64,000 nucleotides of DNA from Nonomuraea basaltis (GCF_005893125.1 NZ_VCJS01000015.1:1-64000), one strand, 5' to 3'; numbered from the stretch's first letter, positions 53,884-62,837 are shown. Notes: a model not told the origin generated them from the letters alone. A program made the numbers and translations.

Positions 53884-54713
53884 TGACAGAGGACGGTGGC
53901 GGCGAGGGCGCTCATGGGCGGCGCGCGGCCTCGGGCGCGCGGAGTCGGCAGGCCTTGGGCGCACGAAGGCGGGAGACCTCAGGCGCATGGAGGCGGCCGG
54001 GGATGGCCCGCCGGGCATTGGCCGTCGTGGCGGCGCTCCTCCTGGTCATCGCCGGTGTGACGGCGTGTGGCACGGAGGCCAGGGGCGTCTGCGGCGTGAT
54101 CGTGGACTCGACCAGCTACGCCGACCCCGCCACCTCCAGGAACGACGTCACCTCCAAGCTGCCCGCCTTCGCCCAGGGCTGTGACTGGATCGGTTTCGCG
54201 GCCGTCACGGGCAGCTCGGAGAGCAGCGCGTGCCGCCAGGACCCGGTGTCCATCGCCGCCACCCAGGCCGAGAACCCCAACGACAACCCCGTCGTCGAGG
54301 ACCGCGTCAGGGCCCACCGCATCACGGAGGTGCTGCCGCGAGCGCTCCAGCTGTTCGACTGCCCGGCGGAAGGCGAGGGCTCGGACGTGCTGGGCGCCCT
54401 GCGCTACCTGGTCAAGCAGCTCAGCGCGCAGCGGCAGCCGGACAAGGCGCACCAGATCATCGTGTTCAGCGACCTGATCAACAACCGGGGCGACCTGAAC
54501 ATCAACAAGCTGGACCTGAGCGAGGGCGCCCGCAAGCAGAAGATCAAGGAGCTGCGGGACGCACGGCTCCTGCCCGACATGACCGGGTACTCGGTGGTCG
54601 TCCATGGCTTCCTGCGGGAGAAGACGTCGAGCCCCGACCGGTTCCCCCTGCTCGAAGGCTTCTGGCGGGAGGCCTTCGAGTCAGCGGGTGCGGCCACGGT
54701 TGACCTGCTGTAG
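53883..54713 (+). CDS. hypothetical lipoprotein or membrane-anchored protein, von Willebrand A-like
   Basis: Protein of 276 residues with an Arg/Gly-rich cytosolic start, one hydrophobic segment (about 42-61) ending in a lipobox-like VTAC, and an exported domain. The pattern VIVDSTSYAD ... HQIIVFSDLINNRGDLN ... YSVVVHGFL resembles a von Willebrand factor A or related Rossmann-like fold. ATG 53883 is preferred to GTG 53880 by spacing from AGGAGG. Coupled to the coiled-coil gene. Confidence 0.75.
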   Translation: MTEDGGGEGAHGRRAASGARSRQALGARRRETSGAWRRPGMARRALAVVAALLLVIAGVTACGTEARGVCGVIVDSTSYADPATSRNDVTSKLPAFAQGCDWIGFAAVTGSSESSACRQDPVSIAATQAENPNDNPVVEDRVRAHRITEVLPRALQLFDCPAEGEGSDVLGALRYLVKQLSAQRQPDKAHQIIVFSDLINNRGDLNINKLDLSEGARKQKIKELRDARLLPDMTGYSVVVHGFLREKTSSPDRFPLLEGFWREAFESAGAATVDLL

Positions 54714-54778
54714 GAAGCGGGCACGGCGGCGGCCACGTCGCGCGGCGCCACCACGGTCATGCCGCCGCAGCCCAGTTC

Positions 54779-54790
54779 GAGAGCGCTCTC
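54779..54790. promoter_or_regulatory. LacI-type operator 1 (glucanase)
   Basis: GAGAGCGCTCTC, a perfect 12-bp palindrome of the kind bound by LacI-family repressors of actinobacterial glycoside hydrolase genes (compare CebR boxes). About 140 bp before the glucanase start. Confidence 0.75.
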
Positions 54791-54878
54791 TCACTCCGCC
54801 TACCGGCGGCCTCACTGCCGCGTCAAGCGCGTCGTGCGCAATATTGACAGGAAGTAAGCGCCGTGTTCACATCACGTG

Positions 54879-54892
54879 AGAGAGCGCTCTCT
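54879..54892. promoter_or_regulatory. LacI-type operator 2 (glucanase)
   Basis: AGAGAGCGCTCTCT, a perfect 14-bp palindrome, 37 bp before the glucanase start and 101 bp from operator 1. A TTGACA-like box (54844) lies between them. Spacing near ten helical turns would suit looping. Confidence 0.8.
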
Positions 54893-54929
54893 TCAAAACG
54901 ACGCCTCCCGCACCCCCCTGGAGCGACGA

Positions 54930-56303
54930 ATGACGACAACGATCCGGCACCGGCGCCGCCTGGCGGCAGTGGCCGTGGTGCTCATGGCACTCACGGGCCT
55001 GCTGGTCAAGGCGGCCGTCAGCGCCTCGGCCGCCGTCCCGCCCACCCCGTCCGGATGGTCGCTGGTCTGGTCCGACGACTTCAACGGCGGCGCGGGCGCC
55101 CTTCCTTCGTCGGCCAACTGGATCATCGACACGGGGCACTCGTACCCGGGCGGCCCGGCCAACTGGGGCACCGGCGAGGTCCAGAACTACACCTCCAGCA
55201 CCTCCAACCTCAGCCTCGACGGCTCGGGCAACCTGCGCATCACGCCCCTGCGCAGCGGCTCGGGAGAGTGGACCTCGGCCCGCATCGAGACCAGGCGCGC
55301 CGACTTCAAGCCCGCCGACGGGCGCATCCTGCGCATCGAGGGCCGCATCCAGATGCCGAACGTGACCGGCAACGCGGCGCTGGGCTACTGGCCGGCGTTC
55401 TGGGCGCTCGGCTCGCCGTACCGGGGGAACTACTGGAACTGGCCGGGCATCGGCGAGTTCGACATCATGGAGAACGTCAACGGCATCAACTCCGTCTGGG
55501 GCGTGCTGCACTGCGGCGTCAACCCGGGTGGGCCGTGCAACGAGACGACCGGCCTCGGCGCCAGCCGCGCCTGCCCCGGCTCCACCTGCCAGTCGGCCTA
55601 CCACACGTACCGCTTCGAGTGGGACCGCAGCGTGAGCCCCAACCAGTTGCGGTGGTACGTGGACGGCCAGCAGTTCCACGGCGTGAACCAGTCCCAGTTC
55701 GACGCCACCACCTGGAACAACATGACCGGCCACGCCGGCTACTTCCTGCTGCTGAACGTGGCGATGGGCGGCGCGTTCCCCGACGCCCTGGCCGGCCCGA
55801 CGCCGACGGCGGCGACCGTGCCCGGACGACCCATGATGGTGGACTACGTGGCGGTGTGGCAGAGCGGCACCGGCCCCACCAATCCCCCTGGTGGCGTCGA
55901 CGCCCGCTCCACCATCCAGGCCGAGCGCCACCAGGCCCAGTCGGGCACCATCGTCGAGACGACCACCGACACGGGCGGCGGGCAGAACGTCGGCGCCATC
56001 TCCAACGGCGACTGGCTCCGCTACGACGGGGTGAACTTCGGCACGGCGGCGGCCACGCAGTTCAGGGCCAGGGTGGCCTCCGGGGCGGCGGCCGGCGTGA
56101 GCGGTCTGGTGCAGGTCAGGCTGGACAGCCCCACTGCCGCGCCCATCGGCGACTTCGCCGTCGCCAACACGGGCGGGTGGCAGAGCTGGCGCACGGTGCC
56201 CGCCAACATCTTGGGGGTGACCGGCACGCACACGGTGTACCTGACCTTCAGCAGCGGCCAGCCCGCCGACTTCGTCAACGTCAACTGGTTCTCCTTCTCC
56301 TGA
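54930..56303 (+). CDS. secreted GH16 endo-1,3-beta-glucanase with CBM6
   Basis: Secreted laminarinase-type enzyme of 457 residues. A signal peptide ends near residue 34 (VSASAAV). The GH16 domain (about 37-310) holds the catalytic motif GIGEFDIMEN (ExDxxE) and WPAFWALGSPYRGNYWNWP. A short Gly/Pro linker leads to a C-terminal CBM6-type carbohydrate-binding module (about 325-457: IQAERHQAQSGTIVE, ISNGDWLRYDGVNFG, VNVNWFSFS). Degrades beta-1,3-glucan of fungi or plants outside the cell. Two LacI-type operators precede it, and GGAG lies before ATG 54930. Confidence 0.94.
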   Translation: MTTTIRHRRRLAAVAVVLMALTGLLVKAAVSASAAVPPTPSGWSLVWSDDFNGGAGALPSSANWIIDTGHSYPGGPANWGTGEVQNYTSSTSNLSLDGSGNLRITPLRSGSGEWTSARIETRRADFKPADGRILRIEGRIQMPNVTGNAALGYWPAFWALGSPYRGNYWNWPGIGEFDIMENVNGINSVWGVLHCGVNPGGPCNETTGLGASRACPGSTCQSAYHTYRFEWDRSVSPNQLRWYVDGQQFHGVNQSQFDATTWNNMTGHAGYFLLLNVAMGGAFPDALAGPTPTAATVPGRPMMVDYVAVWQSGTGPTNPPGGVDARSTIQAERHQAQSGTIVETTTDTGGGQNVGAISNGDWLRYDGVNFGTAAATQFRARVASGAAAGVSGLVQVRLDSPTAAPIGDFAVANTGGWQSWRTVPANILGVTGTHTVYLTFSSGQPADFVNVNWFSFS

Positions 56304-56323
56304 GGCTCGACCTCCTGAGCCCG

Positions 56324-56357
56324 CCGGAGTCCCGTCCCGCACCGAGCGGGACTCCGG
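56324..56357. terminator. glucanase terminator
   Basis: Perfect 11-bp stem (56324-56334 with 56347-56357) and 12-nt loop, 20 nt after the glucanase stop. Confidence 0.75.
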
Positions 56358-56475
56358 TCAGAGGGTCTCGAAGAGGCTCGGGGAACCTCGACCGGGAACA
56401 GGTTGGGGCCGTGCAGCGGGCCGTCGGAGCATCCAGGCGTTTAGCATCGAAGGCAGGACCCTCGTTGGAGGCCGG

Positions 56476-57648
56476 ATGCGCTTCATTCGCCGGAAGCAGG
56501 ACGAACCTCTCGAGCCTGGCCAGGTCACCCGCATCACGCCTGCCGTCGCGTACGACGGCGACCTCTACCACCTGCCCGACTGGCCGCGTCGGCGCCGTGA
56601 GGAGCGCGAGCTGGGCCGCGCGCACGCGGCCGACGGGCAGATCGACACGCTGACGCTCCAGACCGGCAGCGTGCCGCGCTTCCACGAGCTGGAGGACGAG
56701 CGGCTGGCCGAGTTAGCCGAGCTGGACGAGCGTACCGAGCAGGAGATCCAGCAGGCGCGGGCCGAGTTCGAGGCCCAGAAGATCAGGCTCGCGGAGTCGC
56801 AGCGCGCGTTCGGGGAGGCGCGCAAGGCCCTCGATGACAGCCAGCGCCGCGTCACGGAGCTGGAGCAGCCGAGCAAGCGGCCCGGCGACGGCCGGCCCAG
56901 CTCGATCGCGATCTCCGGCAGCCACTGGCCGCTCATCCGCCGCTGGCTGCCCGCCGCGCTCCTCCTGCTGCTCCTGCTGATCGTCGAGGTCCCGATCCTC
57001 TACCAGGTGATCCTGAGCTGGGGCGACAGCGTCGCGATGACCGCGCTGCTGGCCGCGGGCGCCGCCTTGATCATGCTGGTCGCGCCCCACATGTACGGGA
57101 GGACGTTTCGGTCCTGGCAGGAGCACGGCAGCTCGGCCAAGGGCCGCTGGCTGCTGATCGGCGTGGCGGTCGTCTGGCTCGGCCTCATCGTCGCGGTGGC
57201 CGTGCTGCGCCGGGACGCCCTGGTCAAGCCGCTGATCGTGGACGGCCAGGAGATCGGACCCACGTCGGAGGGCGTGGGCACGCTGCCCACCATGATCCTG
57301 CTCCTCGCCCTCCTCGTCGCGACCGCGCTCATCGCCGCCGATCTGGGGCGTCGGATGCACAATCCCAACGACCGCCGGCTGCGGGAGCTGCGGGCCAAGC
57401 GCGACGCCGAGGCCGCCGTCTCCGCCGCCGCCCAGGCCGCCTACCAGCGCGACGCCGGCTACGCGGAGAGCATCGCCCAGTACCTCCAGGCGGTGGACCG
57501 CCGCAAGGCCAGCCGTCTGCGCCAGCTGGACAGCGGCTTCGACAGTCTGGCCACCGCGTACCTCGGGGGCGTGGTCGAGGGACTCAAGGATCCGGAAGCG
57601 GCCAGCTGGGCCGAGCGCATCGTGCTGCGCCGCCGCACCCGCTCCTGA
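56476..57648 (+). CDS. hypothetical membrane protein with two coiled-coil regions
   Basis: Protein of 390 residues. The N-terminal cytosolic part has a coiled coil (about 70-130: ELDERTEQEIQQARAEFEAQK...), then four or five membrane helices (about 155-285), then a second coiled coil (about 295-340) and a basic tail. GGAGG precedes ATG 56476. Domain style matches the coiled-coil gene at 52942. No family recognised. Confidence 0.75.
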   Translation: MRFIRRKQDEPLEPGQVTRITPAVAYDGDLYHLPDWPRRRREERELGRAHAADGQIDTLTLQTGSVPRFHELEDERLAELAELDERTEQEIQQARAEFEAQKIRLAESQRAFGEARKALDDSQRRVTELEQPSKRPGDGRPSSIAISGSHWPLIRRWLPAALLLLLLLIVEVPILYQVILSWGDSVAMTALLAAGAALIMLVAPHMYGRTFRSWQEHGSSAKGRWLLIGVAVVWLGLIVAVAVLRRDALVKPLIVDGQEIGPTSEGVGTLPTMILLLALLVATALIAADLGRRMHNPNDRRLRELRAKRDAEAAVSAAAQAAYQRDAGYAESIAQYLQAVDRRKASRLRQLDSGFDSLATAYLGGVVEGLKDPEAASWAERIVLRRRTRS

Positions 57649-57674
57649 CCGCCGCATCCGGTTGCCGAGCCCAT

Positions 57675-57700
57675 CGTGCCGCGGTTGAGCCTGCGGCACG
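57675..57700. terminator. terminator between convergent genes
   Basis: Perfect 8-bp stem (57675-57682 with 57693-57700), between the hypothetical membrane protein gene and the end of the GH1-LacI gene. Confidence 0.55.
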
Positions 57701-57754
57701 TGTCTCACATCGCGATCTTCCGAAATCTTTCTACGCCGGATTCTCCGGGGGCGG

Positions 57755-60115
57755 TCAGGTGGAATCCCGGACCACGACGCGGGCGGGCAGGACGACGGAC
57801 TCGGTGTGCCGGCCCTCCAGCCGCGACAGCAGCAGCCGCGCGACCGCCAGCGCCTGGTCCGCGACCGGGACGCGGACGGTGGTGAGCCCCGGCGTGGTGG
57901 CCGAGGCGGCGTCGATGTCGTCGAAGCCGACGATCGCCAGGTCCTCCGGCACCCGCCGCCCGGCCTCCCGCGCCGCCTGCAGCGCCCCGATGGCGAGCTG
58001 GTCGCTGGCGGCGAAGACGGCGTCGAGGGCGGGCTCGTCGCCGAGGAGCCGCCGGGTCGCCACCGCGCCCGACGACCGGGTGAGGTCCGCGAGCGCCAGC
58101 AGCGGCTGCAGGCCGGCGCGCCCCAGCGCGGTCCGGTGGCCGGCCATGCGGTCCTGCATGGCGACCAGGTCCAAGGGGCCGCAGATCATGCCGATCCGGC
58201 GGCGCCCGCGGGACAAGAGGTGCTGGGTCGCGGCCTGCGCGCCGCCGGCGTTGTCGACGTCCGCGTACGGCACCATCGAGGCGATCGCGGGCTTGCCCAG
58301 CAGCACGATCGGCACGCCGGTGCGGGAGAGCCGCTCGGCCAGCGTGTCGCCCCGGTCGGGCGGCAGCAGCACGACGCCGTCCACCAGGCGCGCCTCCACG
58401 TGCTGGACGATGCGCCGGTGGCTCTCGGCCGTGTCCGCGAGCATGAGTGTGATCTGCTTGCCCGCGCCCTCCAAGAGGCTGGTGACGTACTGGGCGACGG
58501 CGGCCGTGAGCTGGTCGCCGCCCTGCCTGGGGACGGACAGGACCAGCGCGATCGCGTTGGTGCGGCGCGTGACCAGGCTGCGGGCGGCCGCGTTGGGCAC
58601 GTACCCCAGCTCCCTGACCACCCGCAGCACCGCCTCGCGGGCCACGGGGCTCACCGACGCCTCGCCGTTGACCACGCGCGAGACCGTGGCCCGGGAGACG
58701 CCGGCGCGGGCGGCCACGGTCTCCAGGGTGGGGCGCTTGGGGCCGGTCTCGGTCAGGCCGTTGCGCTTGATGACGTCGCGGTACCACAGCGCGCTGTCCT
58801 TGAGCCGCCGCCGCTGAGTGGCGAAGTCGACGTGGACGAGGCCGAACTTGCGCTGGTAGCCGTCGACCCATTCGAGGTTGTCGAGCAGCGTCCAGACGAG
58901 GTATCCGCGGACCTTGACGCCCTCCTCGACGGCCGAGCGCACGGCGCGCAGGTGCTCCTCGATGAAGCTGATGCGCTCCACGTCGTGGATGCCGTCGGCG
59001 GTCACCACGTCGACGAAGTCCGCGCCGTTCTCTGTGATCATCAGCTCGGTCTCGGGGAACTCCGAGGCCAGGCGGCGCAGCAGCAGGGACAGGCACCCGG
59101 GGACGATGGGCCAGCCCATGGCGGTGACCGCCGTGGGCACCGTGCAGAAGAGCACGCCCTCGCTTCCGGGGAAGGCCGCGTCGGCGGGCTCGCTGGGCTG
59201 CGCCTGCACGACCAGCGGGGTGTAGTAATTGACGCCGAGCAGGTCGACGGGCTGGGCGATGAGCTCCAGGTCGCCGTCGCGCACGTGGCCGAGGCCCGCG
59301 GTGCGCTCGATGATCGGCAGCAGGTCGGCCGGGTACGCGCCGCGCAGCATCGGGTCCAGGAACTGCCGGTTGGCCAGGGCGTCGATCCTGGCCACGGCCT
59401 CGGCGTCCTCGGCCGGCAGCGGCCTGCCGAGGTCGCTCACCTGGGCGGGCGTCACGACGGGCGAGATGTTGAGCACGGCGCCCACCTTCGACGCCCCGGC
59501 CGCGCGCAGCGCCTGGGCGCCGAGCCCGTGCGCGAGCAGCAAATGGTGGGCGCTCAGGAACGCCTCTGCGGCCGATTTCCGCCCCGGCGCGTGAATGCCG
59601 GAGCCGTGGCCGAGAAAGGCCGCGACCCACGGCTCGTTGACCGTGAACCAGGTGTCGACCCGATCTCCCAGCCGCTCGTAAACAGCTCTGGCGTAATCGG
59701 CGAAATGGTGGGCGGTATCCCGGGCCGGCCAGCCGCCGGCGTCCTCCAGAGCCTGCGGCAAATCCCAATGATAAAGCGTCGCATAAGGCGTGATGCCCGC
59801 GTGGAGCAGCTCGTCGAGCAGCCTGTCGTAAAAGTCGAGCCCCGCCGGGTTCACCTTGCCGGCCCCGTCGGGAAACACTCGGGGCCAGCTCACCGAGAAC
59901 CGGTAGGCGGCCATTCCCAGGTCTTTCATCAGCCGCACGTCTTCGGGATATCGGTGGTAATGGTCGCACGCCTCGGCGCGGTCTGCGGAAAAGGTGTCCC
60001 AAATGGACAGCCCGCGGCCGTCGGCGGACGTCGCCCCCTCGATCTGGAACGCTGACGTCGACACTCCCCAGACGAAACCCTCAGGGAAACGTGCGGTGCT
60101 CGTTGTTGAGCTCAT
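57755..60115 (-). CDS. GH1 beta-glucosidase fused to LacI family repressor
   Basis: One open frame of 786 residues. Residues 1-452 are a complete GH1 beta-glucosidase: acid/base Glu161 (FTVNEPW), nucleophile Glu362 (ITENGAD), and the usual ending WYRDVIKRNG. Residues 455-786 are a complete LacI repressor: helix-turn-helix TLETVAARAGVSRATVSRVVNG (463-484), hinge, and sugar-binding domain ending in VLPARVVVRDST. The junction codon 454 is CTG (58756-58754) in the context CCTGACC. One base change would give a normal ATG/GTG start, and TGA is present in the next frame, so a stop-start overlap seems to have been joined by an indel. A sequencing error could also produce this. No strong ribosome-binding site at 60115. 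Confidence 0.88.
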   Translation of the reverse strand: MSSTTSTARFPEGFVWGVSTSAFQIEGATSADGRGLSIWDTFSADRAEACDHYHRYPEDVRLMKDLGMAAYRFSVSWPRVFPDGAGKVNPAGLDFYDRLLDELLHAGITPYATLYHWDLPQALEDAGGWPARDTAHHFADYARAVYERLGDRVDTWFTVNEPWVAAFLGHGSGIHAPGRKSAAEAFLSAHHLLLAHGLGAQALRAAGASKVGAVLNISPVVTPAQVSDLGRPLPAEDAEAVARIDALANRQFLDPMLRGAYPADLLPIIERTAGLGHVRDGDLELIAQPVDLLGVNYYTPLVVQAQPSEPADAAFPGSEGVLFCTVPTAVTAMGWPIVPGCLSLLLRRLASEFPETELMITENGADFVDVVTADGIHDVERISFIEEHLRAVRSAVEEGVKVRGYLVWTLLDNLEWVDGYQRKFGLVHVDFATQRRRLKDSALWYRDVIKRNGLTETGPKRPTLETVAARAGVSRATVSRVVNGEASVSPVAREAVLRVVRELGYVPNAAARSLVTRRTNAIALVLSVPRQGGDQLTAAVAQYVTSLLEGAGKQITLMLADTAESHRRIVQHVEARLVDGVVLLPPDRGDTLAERLSRTGVPIVLLGKPAIASMVPYADVDNAGGAQAATQHLLSRGRRRIGMICGPLDLVAMQDRMAGHRTALGRAGLQPLLALADLTRSSGAVATRRLLGDEPALDAVFAASDQLAIGALQAAREAGRRVPEDLAIVGFDDIDAASATTPGLTTVRVPVADQALAVARLLLSRLEGRHTESVVLPARVVVRDST

Positions 60116-60150
60116 TCTGGCGAAGACCCTCCGGTGAAGCTTCAGAGCGT

Positions 60151-60188
60151 CCAGTCTCTCGCGCGCCGCTCATCGCGCGCCAGACTGG
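60151..60188. promoter_or_regulatory. long dyad between GH1-LacI and Lrp genes
   Basis: CCAGTCT (60151-60157) and AGACTGG (60182-60188) enclose two CGCGCG blocks that can also pair, giving a 38-bp symmetric hairpin with an 8-nt loop. Lies between divergent genes, 20 bp before the Lrp start. Operator or leader hairpin. Confidence 0.5.
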
Positions 60189-60208
60189 CCAGGCTGTATA
60201 CAGAGCGC

Positions 60209-60694
60209 GTGGAACTGGACCGGCTCGATCGTGACATCATCGCGGCGCTCGTCGACGACGCCCGCGCGACCTATGCGGAGATCGGCCATCAGGTGGGGCT
60301 GAGCGCGTCGGCGGTCAAGCGGCGGGTGGACCGGCTGCGCGAGAGCGGGGCGATCACCGGGTTCAGCGCTCGGGTGTCGCCGCAGGCGCTCGGCTGGACG
60401 ACCGAGGCTTACGTGGAGCTGTTCTGCCAGGGCAAGACCAAGCCGTCGGACATCGCGCTGGCCGTGGCCAAGTTCCCGGAGGTGGTGGCGGCGGCCACGA
60501 TCACCGGCGAGGCGGACGCGCTGCTGCACATCAGGGCGACGGACGTACGGCATGTGGAGCGGGTGATCGAGCGCATCGCGGCGCAGTCGTTCGTGGTGCG
60601 GACCAAGAGCTCCATCGTGCTGTCGCGGCTGATTGACACCCCTCCCGGGACGGTCGTGCCGGAGCCGCGCAACGGATCATCGCCTCCCGGCTGA
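60209..60694 (+). CDS. Lrp/AsnC family regulator
   Basis: Regulator of 161 residues from GTG 60209 (ELDRLDRDIIAALVDDARATYAEIG). The helix-turn-helix is GLSASAVKRRVDRLRESGAI; the RAM-type ligand domain (about 65-140) is typical. CTGTATACAG, a perfect 10-bp palindrome, ends 5 bp before the start. Upstream of the arginine/ornithine catabolic genes ddaH-rocD, which it probably controls. An upstream ATG at 60134 would add 25 residues. Confidence 0.9.
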   Translation: MELDRLDRDIIAALVDDARATYAEIGHQVGLSASAVKRRVDRLRESGAITGFSARVSPQALGWTTEAYVELFCQGKTKPSDIALAVAKFPEVVAAATITGEADALLHIRATDVRHVERVIERIAAQSFVVRTKSSIVLSRLIDTPPGTVVPEPRNGSSPPG

Positions 60695-60794
60695 TATAAG
60701 CAACAGACCCGCGCCAACACGCAATGCCGACCGCTGGCCTGCACAAACATGCGTTCTTAGGCTGTCTCCGTCCCCTCAGAACGGGATATCCGCC

Positions 60795-60801
60795 TATAAA
60801 T
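60795..60801 (+). promoter_or_regulatory. -10 element of ddaH-rocD
   Basis: TATAAAT, 17 bp before the ddaH ATG and close to its GGAGAA. It stands out in GC-rich DNA; no clear -35 box is visible, which suits an activated promoter. Confidence 0.4.
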
Positions 60802-60817
60802 TTCGACGGAGAACTGC

Positions 60818-61615
60818 ATGCCCAAACACTTCCTCATGTGCCGTCCGGACTACTTCACGGTCGAGTACGCGATCAACCCGTGGATGCATCCCGAGGCCGG
60901 CGCGGACCGCGACGTGGCGGTCCGGCAGTGGGAGGGCCTGAAAGCGGCGTACGAGGAGCTCGGCCACCAGGTCAGCCTGATCGACCCGATCGAGGGGCTG
61001 CCCGACATGGTGTTCGCCGCCAACGGCGCGCTGGTCGTGGGCGGGCGCGTCTACGGCGCCAGGTTCGCCTACCCGCAGCGCGGCCCCGAGGGACCGGCCT
61101 ACCTGCGCTGGTTCACCGAGCGCGGCTACCCGGCGCTGGAGGCGGAGCACGTCAACGAGGGCGAGGGCGATTTCCTCACGCTCGACGAGGTCGTCCTCGC
61201 CGGCACCGGTTTCCGCACGGACGTGGCGGCCCACCAGGAGGCGCAGGAGTACCTGGGCCGCCCGGTGATCTCCCTCACGCTGGTGGATCCCCGCTTCTAC
61301 CACCTCGACACGGCGCTGTTCCCGCTCGACGGCCGCAACGTCGCCTACTACCCGGAGGCGTTCTCCGCGGGCAGCCAGGCGGTGCTGCGCCGGATGTTCC
61401 CCGACGCGGTGCTCGCGACCGCCGAGGACGCCGAGGTGCTGGGCCTTAACGCGGTCAGCGACGGCACGAACGTGGTCATCAACGCCGAGGCCTCCAACCT
61501 CCAGCTGGAGCTCAAGCGCCGCGGCTACGAGGTGATCCCGATCCAGCTGTCGGAGCTGCGCAAAGCGGGCGGGGGCCCCAAGTGCTGCACACTGGAGATC
61601 AGGGGGGAGAACTGA
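60818..61615 (+). CDS. ddaH: dimethylarginine dimethylaminohydrolase
   Basis: Amidinotransferase-superfamily enzyme of 265 residues that hydrolyses N-omega-methylated arginine to citrulline and a methylamine. Visible residues: DMVFAANGALV, GEGDFL, His162 (RFYHLDTALFPL) and the catalytic Cys near 256-257 (GGPKCCTLE). Arginine deiminase-like or related hydrolases are alternatives. Coupled to rocD with 1 bp between. Together they suggest arginine-derived nitrogen catabolism under Lrp control. Confidence 0.9.
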   Translation: MPKHFLMCRPDYFTVEYAINPWMHPEAGADRDVAVRQWEGLKAAYEELGHQVSLIDPIEGLPDMVFAANGALVVGGRVYGARFAYPQRGPEGPAYLRWFTERGYPALEAEHVNEGEGDFLTLDEVVLAGTGFRTDVAAHQEAQEYLGRPVISLTLVDPRFYHLDTALFPLDGRNVAYYPEAFSAGSQAVLRRMFPDAVLATAEDAEVLGLNAVSDGTNVVINAEASNLQLELKRRGYEVIPIQLSELRKAGGGPKCCTLEIRGEN

Positions 61616-61616
61616 C

Positions 61617-62837
61617 ATGACCAGCAGCGCAGAACTGATCGAGTTGAGCGAGCGCCGCAGCGCACACAACTACCATCCGCTGCCCGTCGTGATCCACGAG
61701 GCGCACGGCGCCTGGGTCACCGACGTGGACGGCAGACGATACCTGGACTGCCTGTCCGGCTACTCGTCGCTCAACTTCGGCCACGGCAACCCGAAGATCA
61801 TCGAGGCCGCTCAGGAGCAGTTGCAGAGGCTGACCCTGACCAGCCGGGCCTTCTACCACGACCAGTTCGCGCGGTTCTGCGCCGGGCTCGGCGACCTCAC
61901 GGGCAAGGACATGATCCTGCCCATGAACACCGGCGCCGAGGCCGTCGAGACCGCCATCAAGGTGGCGCGCAAGTGGGGCTACGAGGTCAAGGGCGTGGAG
62001 CCGGACCAGGCCAACATCATCGTGATGGAGAACAACTTCCACGGCCGCACCACCACGATCGTCAGCTTCTCCACCGACCCGGAGGCGCACGACAACTTCG
62101 GCCCGTACACGCCGGGCTTCCGGCTCGTCCCCTACGGCTCCATCGACCCGATCAGGGAGGCCGTCGACGCCAACACCGTCGCCGTGCTGGTCGAGCCGAT
62201 CCAGGGCGAGGCCGGGGTGCTGGTGCCGCCGGACGGGTACCTGAGCGACATCCGCGCGCTCTGCTCGGCCGAGGGCATCCTGATGGTCGCCGACGAGATC
62301 CAGTCGGGGCTGGGGCGTACCGGGCAGACGTTCGCGTGCGACTACGAAGGGGTCGTGCCCGACATCTACGTCCTGGGCAAGGCGCTCGGCGGCGGCGTCG
62401 TGCCGGTGTCGGCCATCGCGGCGAACCGGGACGTGCTCGGGGTCATCCACCCGGGGCAGCACGGGTCCACGTTCGGCGGGAACCCGCTGGCGTGCGCGGT
62501 CGGCAACGCGGTCATCGAGATCCTCGCCACAGGCGAGTTCCAGGCCAGGGCCGCCAAGCTGGGCGAGGTGCTGCACACCCGGCTGCGCGAGCTGATCGGC
62601 AAGGGCGTGGTGGAGGTGCGCGGGCGCGGGCTGTGGGCCGGCGTGGACATCGATCCGTCGCTGGCCACGGGGCGGGAGCTGTCGAAGGCGCTCATGAAGC
62701 GCGGCGTGCTCGCCAAGGACACGCACGGGTCCACGATCCGGCTCGCGCCGCCGATCGTCGTCTCCGAGGACGATCTGCTCTGGGGCATCGATCAGCTCGC
62801 CGATGCCCTCTACGAGATGAAGGACAACAAGCTCTAG
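61617..62837 (+). CDS. rocD: ornithine aminotransferase
   Basis: PLP-dependent class III aminotransferase of 406 residues converting ornithine to glutamate semialdehyde. Motifs: NTGAEAVETAIKVARKWGY, NNFHGRTTTIVSFS, ADEIQSGLGRTG, and the PLP lysine in VLGKALGGG; THGSTIRLAPPIVV near the end. Length and motif set match RocD rather than acetylornithine aminotransferase. Follows ddaH directly. Confidence 0.94.
   Translation: MTSSAELIELSERRSAHNYHPLPVVIHEAHGAWVTDVDGRRYLDCLSGYSSLNFGHGNPKIIEAAQEQLQRLTLTSRAFYHDQFARFCAGLGDLTGKDMILPMNTGAEAVETAIKVARKWGYEVKGVEPDQANIIVMENNFHGRTTTIVSFSTDPEAHDNFGPYTPGFRLVPYGSIDPIREAVDANTVAVLVEPIQGEAGVLVPPDGYLSDIRALCSAEGILMVADEIQSGLGRTGQTFACDYEGVVPDIYVLGKALGGGVVPVSAIAANRDVLGVIHPGQHGSTFGGNPLACAVGNAVIEILATGEFQARAAKLGEVLHTRLRELIGKGVVEVRGRGLWAGVDIDPSLATGRELSKALMKRGVLAKDTHGSTIRLAPPIVVSEDDLLWGIDQLADALYEMKDNKL

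Noticed and set aside
60194-60203. CTGTATACAG as a copy of the oxalate operator
   Set aside because: It shares the GTATACAG core but not the flanks, and is better seen as a local site of the Lrp gene.
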